Shown: positions 1 through 5,637 of the stretch, piece after piece
Numbering within the stretch: the first letter of the stretch is position 1
Layout: each line of letters opens with the position of its first letter
Assembly (NCBI GenBank): GCA_020353135.1
Contig: CP070688.1
Location: 2,365,252-2,371,050, forward strand
Reading direction: 5' to 3'
DNA: 5,799 bases
Source of the DNA: Chloroflexota bacterium
GTDB lineage: Bacteria > Chloroflexota > Anaerolineae > Promineifilales > Promineifilaceae
Notes under the pieces: generated by a model
What the model was told of the DNA's origin: nothing
Seen by the model: the letters and a program-made list of their open reading frames with translations, nothing else
Database searches by the model: none
Translations under genes and position numbers: made by a program

Positions 1-408
1 CCCCGATTGGAAGTAGCGTTTTTCGTCGAAGACAACGTAATTGGGTAGGTGCAGTTTGTAATAAAGGACGGCCAGCTCAGAGTCTTGCAACACGGCCGCC
101 GCATTGTAAAGAGCGCCACCTGCGTCCGCTGATGCTTCCGCTCCAGCGTACGGCAGGCCGATAATGGCGATCAGGCCACTTGTCGCCGGCCGCAGCCTCT
201 CCAGGGCCTCTCTCGCCGCGCGAATGAAATCGGGTTTGAGCAATAGATCTTCGGCTGGGTAGCCGGTGATGGCCATCTCCGGGAAGACGACGATGTCGGC
301 CCCCAGCGCCCGCGCTTCTTCCAGCCCGACTCTTATCTGGCGGCTATTGCCGGCTATGTCGCCGACGGTCACATTCAGCTGGGCCAATACCAGTCGTAGT
401 GTCTTCAT
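1..408 (-). CDS. nadE: Glutamine-dependent NAD+ synthetase, N-terminal part (cut by window edge)
   Basis: This is the first 136 codons of a gene that continues past the left edge. NadE makes the last step of NAD+ synthesis in the cytoplasm: NaAD + glutamine + ATP gives NAD+. The visible part is the nitrilase-type glutaminase domain that frees ammonia from glutamine. Seen: the N-terminal strand with AQLNVTVGDIAGN (residues 9-21), the GADIVVFPEMAITGYPAEDL block (36-55) holding the presumed catalytic Glu44, and the KLHLPNYVVFDEKRYF block (118-133) holding the presumed catalytic Lys118. The nucleophilic Cys and the C-terminal ATP-pyrophosphatase (synthetase) domain would lie outside the window. 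The start is well supported: the mRNA has AGGA six bases before ATG. It lies 58 bp after pncB and is probably co-transcribed. A lone nitrilase/amidase is the alternative, but the LPNYVVFDEKRYF signature is typical of NadE. Family identification is strong. Confidence 0.93.
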   Translation of the reverse strand, partial: MKTLRLVLAQLNVTVGDIAGNSRQIRVGLEEARALGADIVVFPEMAITGYPAEDLLLKPDFIRAAREALERLRPATSGLIAIIGLPYAGAEASADAGGALYNAAAVLQDSELAVLYYKLHLPNYVVFDEKRYFQSG

Positions 409-466
409 GATTCATCCTATCCGTGCGCGTTCCGTCGCGCTCCGCGGGCGTGATCCCGGCCGGCCA

Positions 467-1810
467 TCAACTGACGGGCAAAAGGTCGCCGTTTTCGCCT
501 GGCGCCCGGCCGGTCTTGGCCATCGGGAGCCACTGGTCGACCACCCTCAGCCTGACCACGTCGGCCGTGAAGTCAGTGTTCGTCTGCCTGTCGTTCCTCA
601 CGAGCGACGAGCCGACGCCATAGATATCGACCGGCGCACCTAAACGCTCGAAGCGATTGATTTTTTCGACGGAGAAGCCACCGCTGACGACGATTTTCAC
701 ATCCTGGCAAAATCTTTTGGCCTCATTCTGCCACCTACCCGAAATGCCCCAGCTTTCCCAGGCTCCGTCGAGCGCATAACGAACGGCGACGACCAGCCTG
801 GGGTTGACGCCGAGGTCGAGGTCAGGGTCGCCCATCGGCTCGATGGAAACATCCCGCTGGTTGGTGCCGGTATCCAACCGTACCCCGAACAATCGATAAC
901 GGGCGGCTTTTTGCTCTTGCCCATCTCGTACAAAGTCCAGATACCGATCAAACATGACCCGCATAGTGGCCAGCGAATCGCCGATGCTGTCATTGTTGAA
1001 GTCCACCAGGGCTATGCGCGGAATGTCCGGCGGCTGGGTGGCGGCGAAGGCCAGCAGCGCCTCGGGCGTGTCGCCCATGAAGCAGGCGATCACCGAGTGG
1101 GGCACGGTGCCGCTGCCAAGGCCGCCCCACCAATCGCCTTGCGCGTCGGTGCTCACAAAGCTGTCCAGTTGCTGGCCATAGTCCATGTTATAGCGTTGCA
1201 CCGCGATATCGTACGCGTAGCCATCGGCCGCCTGCACCTCGTGTACGTCAAAGCGGGCCGGGAAGAAAAGGACCGCCTTGCCTTTGGCGGCGATCAAGGT
1301 GTCGTAGACGTTGGTGGCGATGCGGCTCGCCCGTGATAGGATGCCCAACGTGGGCGTCTCCAATAGGGCGAAATGGCGGTAGCGGCCGCGAGCGCGCAAA
1401 ACCGGCCGGACCTTTCCTGGGTCGCCGCCGTAGCTCACCAGCGCGCCGTCATGCACGGCCTCCACCATGAGCCGGTCCCAGGTCTCGACGAAGCGGCCAT
1501 CTGGATCGAAGTAACCGGTGCAGTGGCGCAGCATCGCCAGCGCCTTGTCGACGCCGGCCACGAGCGCGTAAGGTTTGCGGCGCGTAAACCATTGCAGCTC
1601 CACTTCGGCGTCGCCGACGGTGACCGTCCTGGCCAGCTCTGGATCTAGGCGTGCCCTCTGGCCTTGATATGTGTAACCCTCAGCGCTCAGCGCGGTTAGC
1701 ATTCGGCCGACGTTCTCGAAGTATTTGTCGGAATACCAACCGGCGCGCATGCGTTCCACGTCAAGCTTGAACGTCTCATTGGTCAGGCGTTGTCCGTTGA
1801 AAATACTCAT
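467..1810 (-). CDS. pncB: Nicotinate phosphoribosyltransferase
   Basis: A 447-residue cytoplasmic enzyme that joins nicotinate to PRPP, giving nicotinate mononucleotide (NaMN), usually with ATP hydrolysis. Seen: the N-terminal GWYSDKYF segment (residues 24-31), like the YTDxYF entry motif of the family; GTVPHS (234-239), whose His238 probably matches the catalytic/phosphorylated His of NAPRTases; the LVDFNND block (268-274); RLDTGTNQRDVS (311-322); and the phosphate-binding VVSGGFSVEKINRF stretch (374-387) followed by VDIYGVGSSL (394-403). There is only one Cys after residue 244 (Cys368), so no cysteine-rich zinc knuckle at the C-terminus. I chose the ATG at 1808-1810. The frame stays open upstream to 1894, but those 28 codons only retrace the end of nadD in another frame and look non-protein-like. 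The Shine-Dalgarno is poor (AAGGAA lies 13 bases from ATG), so translation may depend on coupling to nadD, which it overlaps by 35 bp. Confidence 0.93.
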   Translation of the reverse strand: MSIFNGQRLTNETFKLDVERMRAGWYSDKYFENVGRMLTALSAEGYTYQGQRARLDPELARTVTVGDAEVELQWFTRRKPYALVAGVDKALAMLRHCTGYFDPDGRFVETWDRLMVEAVHDGALVSYGGDPGKVRPVLRARGRYRHFALLETPTLGILSRASRIATNVYDTLIAAKGKAVLFFPARFDVHEVQAADGYAYDIAVQRYNMDYGQQLDSFVSTDAQGDWWGGLGSGTVPHSVIACFMGDTPEALLAFAATQPPDIPRIALVDFNNDSIGDSLATMRVMFDRYLDFVRDGQEQKAARYRLFGVRLDTGTNQRDVSIEPMGDPDLDLGVNPRLVVAVRYALDGAWESWGISGRWQNEAKRFCQDVKIVVSGGFSVEKINRFERLGAPVDIYGVGSSLVRNDRQTNTDFTADVVRLRVVDQWLPMAKTGRAPGENGDLLPVS

Positions 1811-2531
1811 AATATAAACCGCGTTCCTTGATAAATAACGCCACCGGCTCGGGCAGGAGCCCTTCCTGGTACAGGACGAGTGGATCGTCTCCATCTTTGA
1901 GCCGGGCCCGGATCTGGCCGGCGCTAACCTTTCTCGCCGCGACTTCAGCCAGCTGAATGAAACAAGCGCCTTGCCGTTCTAGGCCGGTCAGGAACTCTGT
2001 ATTGACCGGATATCCGGGCCGGGGATAGATGGCTATCGTGGCCAGTTGAACCAGTTTTTCCGGCCGGCGCCAAAACTGGAGCTCAGGGTGGTGGCCAGAT
2101 ACCAAGTCGCTGCCAAGCAAGAGCAGCCAATTCCCTCCAGGCGATTCCTCGGATTGCAGCGCCTGGAGCGTCTCGACCGTGTAATTTGGCTCTTCCCTGA
2201 ATTGCGCCAACCTCTGGTCGATCCGGCTGACGTCTATGGCAGCTTCCAGTTGGCCAAGGCCCCGGCCGATCTCTACGGCCGCTAACTCGCACATTCCGAA
2301 TCGGTCTTCATAGGCAGCGACCAGCGCGCCTTTTTGCCTTTTGCCGGCCGGGTTCCGCCGGTAGACGGGAACAAGAACTATCCGCATCATGGGCAGGCCA
2401 CGCATAGCCAGTTTCCTGGCGGCGTTTATCACGAGATCAATGTGCATCTGGTGGACCGGGTCGGCCGACAGGCCATAGACCATCGTATACCTGGCTTCGC
2501 GTTTCACTTCCGGGTTATGGTGCTCAGTCAT
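1776..2531 (-). CDS. nadD: Nicotinate-nucleotide adenylyltransferase (diverged NadD)
   Basis: A 251-residue nucleotidyltransferase of the HxGH superfamily, expected to convert NaMN + ATP to NaAD + PPi in the cytoplasm. Seen: GLSADPVHQMH (residues 20-30), a variant of the GGTFDPVHxGH motif that keeps both histidines (His27, His30); NYTVETLQAL (116-125), matching the SYTVDTLRxL segment typical of NadD; LLLLGSD (136-142), matching the IxGxD strand; KVSAGQIRARL (201-211), an altered ISSTxIR motif that keeps Ser203 and Arg208; and LLPEPVALFIKERGLY (225-240), the typical LPxxVxxYIxxxxLY C-terminus. It is a little longer than usual (about 190-220). The ATG at 2529-2531 is the first start after an in-frame TAG two codons upstream. 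Met17 has a better Shine-Dalgarno (AGG, six bases) but would trim the first strand of the fold. Its position between the nicotinamidase gene and pncB supports the assignment. Another adenylyltransferase of this superfamily is less likely. Confidence 0.86.
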   Translation of the reverse strand: MTEHHNPEVKREARYTMVYGLSADPVHQMHIDLVINAARKLAMRGLPMMRIVLVPVYRRNPAGKRQKGALVAAYEDRFGMCELAAVEIGRGLGQLEAAIDVSRIDQRLAQFREEPNYTVETLQALQSEESPGGNWLLLLGSDLVSGHHPELQFWRRPEKLVQLATIAIYPRPGYPVNTEFLTGLERQGACFIQLAEVAARKVSAGQIRARLKDGDDPLVLYQEGLLPEPVALFIKERGLYYEYFQRTTPDQ

Positions 2532-2582
2532 TAGCTACTCGACGGATTTGTTATGGGACGCGGACGAGCGCAGAAGAAAAGG

Positions 2583-3518
2583 CTACAACGCGGCCAGATC
2601 AATCGAGTCGGCCGCGGAAACTAACTGCAAGCCCAGTTTAGAATATCCCTCGAGCGTCTCATTGGCCATGGCTTCAAAGTCAATATCCGGGTGAACTACC
2701 GAGGACATGCAGTCCGCCAGCAGGCGCAGTTTTGTGATTAGCTCAGGTTGGGCTTCGGCGAGATTGGCGATTGAGGTGACCGTCTCCAGGACGCAATGGC
2801 TTTTGGCCTGGCCGGCGATGAATATCCGGTCATAGGTCGACATCCTTTCGAGCAACCCGGTGTTCAGGCTGCCCTCGAGATCCTCCGGCACCTTGACTTC
2901 CGGCTCGAATATCGAATAGTGTTCGGTTTTCGGAATGCGTCCTTTTACCACATAAGTTGGCAAAGAACGCCTGGCTCCCGAATGAAGGGTAATCGCCTCG
3001 TAAAGGGCCGGCGTGATGGAATGGCCCATGGCGCCGATCATGGTGTGGTAGGGCCAGATTAGCAGGGTCTTCTTGGCCTTCTTCTCCAACTCGTGAACGT
3101 AGTAGCGCGACCATTCCTCTTCAAACGCGGGTCGCCAACGGCCGTCATCTACCTCCTGGGCGGTGATGGGTGTCAACGCTTCCGGGTGTTTGCCCGCCTC
3201 GTCGATCCACCAACCTGGATAGAAGATGTGCAGGGGATAATGGCTGTCCAGGGAAACGACGATGTCGGTCACTTGCTCGAGATTATTGAAGAGCCACTCG
3301 ACAGTGCGCCGGGCGTCGTCGACGGCGCCCGGCACGTTTAACGATCCATCCGCATGGACGAAATCTACCTGGGGGTCGACCAGGAGCAGCAGAACACGGC
3401 GCTCATCGCCTGACGAAGGTTTCAGGGCCAGGCTGCTCGCCTCCCTTATCACCTCGCCAATCCGCGGCCGGTATAACGTTCCTACCCTTTGCCGCTCGTA
3501 GAAGTTCGGAAACCTCAT
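2583..3518 (-). CDS. pncA: Nicotinamidase-like isochorismatase-fold cysteine hydrolase
   Basis: A 311-residue cysteine amidohydrolase, probably turning nicotinamide into nicotinate and ammonia in the cytoplasm. Seen, numbered from the chosen ATG: VLLLLVDPQVDF (residues 42-53) with the presumed catalytic Asp48; SLDSHYPLHIF (89-99), with Asp91, His93 and His97 placed like the PncA metal ligands; LLIWPYHTMIGAMGHSI (152-168); VVKG (190-193) with the presumed catalytic Lys192; and IAGQAKSHCVLET (232-244) with the nucleophile Cys242. The Asp/Lys/Cys triad is therefore complete. It is clearly longer than classic PncA (about 185-215 residues), with extra sequence before the fold and between the metal site and Lys192. 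The ATG at 3516-3518 has AGGGG eight bases upstream. An in-frame TTG at 3603-3605 would add 29 residues rich in polar amino acids and remains possible. It is the first gene of the NAD-salvage cluster, which is the main reason to prefer nicotinamide over another amide as substrate. Confidence 0.82.
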   Translation of the reverse strand: MRFPNFYERQRVGTLYRPRIGEVIREASSLALKPSSGDERRVLLLLVDPQVDFVHADGSLNVPGAVDDARRTVEWLFNNLEQVTDIVVSLDSHYPLHIFYPGWWIDEAGKHPEALTPITAQEVDDGRWRPAFEEEWSRYYVHELEKKAKKTLLIWPYHTMIGAMGHSITPALYEAITLHSGARRSLPTYVVKGRIPKTEHYSIFEPEVKVPEDLEGSLNTGLLERMSTYDRIFIAGQAKSHCVLETVTSIANLAEAQPELITKLRLLADCMSSVVHPDIDFEAMANETLEGYSKLGLQLVSAADSIDLAAL

Positions 3519-3526
3519 GTGTCGCG

Positions 3527-3531
3527 CCCCT
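3527..3531 (-). promoter_or_regulatory. Ribosome binding site deciding the nicotinamidase start
   Basis: The mRNA reads AGGGG followed by eight bases and then ATG (3516-3518). It can pair with the 16S tail with one G-U pair. The alternative TTG at 3603-3605 has only GGG two bases before it. This favours the shorter protein, but not decisively. Confidence 0.45.
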
Positions 3532-3646
3532 ATGTCGATACCGCGGTCGTCGGTAGGGTGAAATTGCGTTTCACCGCTGTTTGCAGTATCAGCCTGCTCA
3601 GTCAAGACCCGACGAACGAGCTAACGTGTTACGATCGTCTGCAGTC

Positions 3647-3675
3647 ATCATAGCAGAATAGCTTTAAGCGATCAT
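3647..3675 (-). promoter_or_regulatory. Candidate extended -10 promoter for the NAD-salvage genes
   Basis: On the minus strand the gap upstream of the nicotinamidase gene contains TGCTATGAT (3655-3647), an extended -10 (TGn plus a five-of-six match to TATAAT). The hexamer 17 bases upstream (ATGATC, 3675-3670) is a poor -35, as often seen with extended -10 promoters. The spacer holds the dyad GCTTAAAGC (3669-3661), which could be an operator half-site pair or chance. Transcription would start near 3640, giving a leader of about 120 bases to the ATG or about 35 to the TTG. This is pattern-based only, and the host's promoter consensus is unknown. Confidence 0.35.
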
Positions 3676-3696
3676 GAGGGCGGGAGCAGCGACCGC

Positions 3697-4278
3697 TCAC
3701 TCCTCCAGGTATAGGCGCATAATCGGCTTGTGCTCGGAACGGCGGGCCACTTCGACGAAACCGGCCGTCAAAAAGGTCGATAGGAAGCCGGTGAAAGAGT
3801 AAAGATCGGGGACGTCGCTTGACTTCGGGGCGATAGGATAGCCCTCGACGATAGTTGCGCCCTGGGCAGCGGCGTAGTCAACCGCAGCCCGAAGCAGGCG
3901 GCCGGACATCCCCTGGCCTTTGTAAGCCTTGTGTACCACGAAGCAAACGACCGACCAGACGGGCTGGTCGTCCACCGGCTTGAGGATAGGCGAGCGCCCC
4001 AGCACCGGGAAGTCCTCTCGCGGCGCAACCGACACCCAGCCTACCGGCGCCTCGCCGTGATAGGCCAGCAGACCGGGCACCGTCCCACCATCGACGATGG
4101 CCTTCATGGCGACTCGATTGCCGTCGTACTGGTTGGCCTCCCAATCCTTGCGCTTGACGCGCCACCACATGCACCAGCAGCCGGCCATCGCGCCGCGCGG
4201 ACCAAACAGCGTTTCGAAGTCATCCCAGCGATCGGGGGTTACCGGGTGGAATTCAAGTTCCGGTAGCGTTTTATTCAT
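3697..4278 (-). CDS. GNAT family N-acetyltransferase
   Basis: A 193-residue cytoplasmic protein with a single acetyl-CoA-dependent acetyltransferase domain. Seen: an N-terminal GCWCMWWR segment (residues 33-40), a Cys/Trp-rich signature shared by a subgroup of GNATs of unknown substrate; the central strand GWVSVAPREDFP (80-91); the strand VWSVVCFVVH (107-116), leading into the pyrophosphate-binding loop KGQGMSGRLL (120-129) and helix (motif A, of the R/Q-x-x-G-x-G/A type); and a C-terminal part with YSFTGFLSTFLTAGF (160-174), typical of motif B. The ATG at 4276-4278 has AGGA ten bases upstream. It begins 34 bp after the nucleoside hydrolase stop codon, so the two are probably co-transcribed. 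Nothing visible fixes the acceptor: a small molecule, an antibiotic or a protein are all possible. The domain call is firm; the role is unknown. Confidence 0.9.
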   Translation of the reverse strand: MNKTLPELEFHPVTPDRWDDFETLFGPRGAMAGCWCMWWRVKRKDWEANQYDGNRVAMKAIVDGGTVPGLLAYHGEAPVGWVSVAPREDFPVLGRSPILKPVDDQPVWSVVCFVVHKAYKGQGMSGRLLRAAVDYAAAQGATIVEGYPIAPKSSDVPDLYSFTGFLSTFLTAGFVEVARRSEHKPIMRLYLEE

Positions 4279-4312
4279 GTTTTGTTCGTCCTGCCCAAAT
4301 CCATGACCAACC

Positions 4313-5458
4313 CTACTCCAACCGGCCGTTCAGTAGGTCCAGGAAATGTTGCTTAAAGCGTTGGCCATCGGTGGCGGTGGCGATGCGTACCAGCCGGCCA
4401 TTCTCGTCCAGCCGCGTGGCGCCGCTCTCCGGCCCTTCTTCCTCGATGACGGTGACGGGATGCGTCTCGAGGGAGGCCAGAGTTTCGTCGGCGGCGATGG
4501 CGGCCGTCAGCGGGTCCCAGAAGAAGTAAGCGCCGGAACGCACGAAGCCGATATTTTTTGTCAGCACCTGGTAGATGAATTTAGCCTCGGGCGTGGTTCG
4601 ATCGGCTTCCAGGCGGTCGTAAAAGCCCTGGTCGAGGGGGACATGGTTGCTGGCGTCGAGGGGCACGAAGGTGATGGGCGCACCGGAGGCGACCACTAGC
4701 CCGGCCGCGTGGGGGTCGACGTAGATGTTCCACTCGGCGGCCGTGTTGTCGATGCCCATTTCGGGTGGGTTGGAGACATTGCCAGGGACGGTGAAGGCGC
4801 CGCCCATGATGTAGAGTTGTTTTATTTCCCTGGCCAGCTCTGGATCGGCCAGAAAGGTTTCGGCCAGGTTGGTCAATGGACCCAGGGCGATGATCTCTAG
4901 CTGCCCGCCAGCGTCGGCGATGGTTTCGGTAATGAAGGCGGCCGCTTCCCGATCAAGCGGCCGGTTGGGGTTGGCGGGGATGGATAGGCCGGATAGCGCG
5001 TCGACGTTCTCGCGCCAGCCTGGCGGAAAAACACGATCGCTTTGTAATGGCGTTTCGCGGCCGCAGGTCACGGGGATCTCGGGCCGGCCGGCCAGGGCGA
5101 CCAGGTCCAGCGCGTTTCGAACGCCTGGCTTACAGTGGGCCTCGCCGGCGCCGGTGACGGTGACAGCGCGGATGTCGACGTCCGGCCGTTGTAGCAGGTA
5201 GAGGATGGCCAGCCAGTCGTCGATGGCCATGTCGGTGTCGACGAGCATGGGTCGGGCTTTGGGCGAGAGCGTTGGCGGGTTGGCGTCGGCGGTCAAGGCT
5301 TCCTCGCCGCCGCAGCGCACGAGGCGCGGGCGGTCGTCCTCATCGGCGATACAGAACAGTTCCACTCCCAGCGCGCTGAGCAGCGGACTGCCCACCACGA
5401 CGAGGATGACGATAAGCAACAGGGCGACGGCGATGATAATCGCTATTCTCTTCTTCAT
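4313..5458 (-). CDS. Membrane-anchored inosine/uridine-type nucleoside hydrolase
   Basis: A 381-residue protein expected to cleave the N-glycosidic bond of ribonucleosides to ribose and a free base. It starts MKKR followed by one hydrophobic helix (about residues 5-23), so the catalytic domain probably sits outside the membrane on an anchor. Residues 35-68 are a linker with Cys36 and Cys49. Seen in the domain: LVDTDMAIDDW (72-82), matching the DTDPGxDD calcium/ribose motif (Asp74, Asp76, Asp80, Asp81); ALGPLTNLAE (191-200); LYIMGGAF (215-222); EWNIYVDPHAA (242-252), matching ExNxxxDPxAA; and FFWDPLTAA (312-320), whose Asp315 fits the C-terminal calcium ligand. Trp314 occupies the place of the catalytic His of IU-type enzymes. 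The usual VGN after strand 2 reads GAGEAH (103-108). No convincing Shine-Dalgarno precedes the ATG at 5456-5458, but no other start retains the whole anchor. The substrate range is unknown; purine nucleosides or nicotinamide riboside are guesses. Confidence 0.92.
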   Translation of the reverse strand: MKKRIAIIIAVALLLIVILVVVGSPLLSALGVELFCIADEDDRPRLVRCGGEEALTADANPPTLSPKARPMLVDTDMAIDDWLAILYLLQRPDVDIRAVTVTGAGEAHCKPGVRNALDLVALAGRPEIPVTCGRETPLQSDRVFPPGWRENVDALSGLSIPANPNRPLDREAAAFITETIADAGGQLEIIALGPLTNLAETFLADPELAREIKQLYIMGGAFTVPGNVSNPPEMGIDNTAAEWNIYVDPHAAGLVVASGAPITFVPLDASNHVPLDQGFYDRLEADRTTPEAKFIYQVLTKNIGFVRSGAYFFWDPLTAAIAADETLASLETHPVTVIEEEGPESGATRLDENGRLVRIATATDGQRFKQHFLDLLNGRLE

Positions 5459-5631
5459 GGCTCGTTGCTCGCAACACCGCTGCTAGTTTTGAGCAGCTAG
5501 CATTTAGCATAGTGCCACCAGACAGGTCCTTTTGTCATTTAACGAAAGTCACAACAAATGGCGATCATGCTCATTATGGGTTGACGTAAAAGGCCGTCAG
5601 CGCCCGAAAAAGTCTGTGTTGTGTGGCTGAT
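5459..5631. other. 173-bp intergenic gap with small inverted repeats
   Basis: No coding sequence is visible here. It lies between the transporter stop codon and the nucleoside hydrolase start and has lower G+C than its surroundings. Small dyads seen: GTTGC-TC-GCAAC (5464-5475), GCTGCT-7-AGCAGC (5479-5497), GACA-8-TGTC (5521-5536) and TGACG-8-CGTCA (5582-5599). TATGCT (minus strand, 5512-5507) is a weak -10 candidate for the hydrolase, with no good -35 at normal spacing. The gap probably holds the hydrolase promoter and perhaps the end of the upstream transcript. Confidence 0.4.
5479..5497 (-). promoter_or_regulatory. Small hairpin in the nucleoside hydrolase leader
   Basis: A perfect six-base stem GCTGCT/AGCAGC with a seven-base loop lies 20 bases before the hydrolase start codon. 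An alternative pairing GCTAG/CTAGC uses part of the same bases. It has no T-run, so it is not a terminator. It could affect translation or be an operator, or it could be chance. Confidence 0.25.
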
Positions 5632-5637
5632 TCAGAC
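5607..5637 (-). terminator. Weak candidate terminator after the transporter gene
   Basis: In the minus-strand transcript GTCTG (overlapping the end of the transporter gene) can pair with CAGAC across a 16-base loop, directly followed by five T residues. The stem is only five pairs and the loop is long, so termination would be inefficient at best. Confidence 0.2.

Noticed and set aside
425..440. GCGCG/CGCGC hairpin between pncB and nadE
   Set aside because: A five-pair stem without a T-run, expected by chance in this G+C-rich gap, and the nadE ribosome site lies just beyond it.
266..643. Plus-strand open frame spanning the pncB/nadE junction
   Set aside because: It is antisense to two well-supported genes and its product is low-complexity Arg/Pro/Ser-rich without family features.
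911..1336. Plus-strand open frame of 141 codons
   Set aside because: It lies wholly inside pncB on the opposite strand, has no recognisable motif, and is the usual result of high G+C coding sequence.
1811..1894. N-terminal extension of pncB to 1894
   Set aside because: The added 28 residues are encoded inside nadD in another frame and are not like the family N-terminus, which begins naturally at the ATG at 1810.
3606..3696. Rho-independent terminator after the GNAT gene
   Set aside because: Short dyads exist (AGCG-AC-CGCT and GAGC-7-GCTC) but neither is followed by a T-run on the minus strand.
4346..4699. Plus-strand open frame of 117 codons
   Set aside because: It is a Gly-rich mirror of the nucleoside hydrolase gene with no motif.
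5345..5458. Lipoprotein signal on the nucleoside hydrolase
   Set aside because: Cys36 follows a hydrophobic helix, but the preceding residues (ELF) do not form a lipobox and it lies too far beyond the helix end, so a plain membrane anchor fits better.
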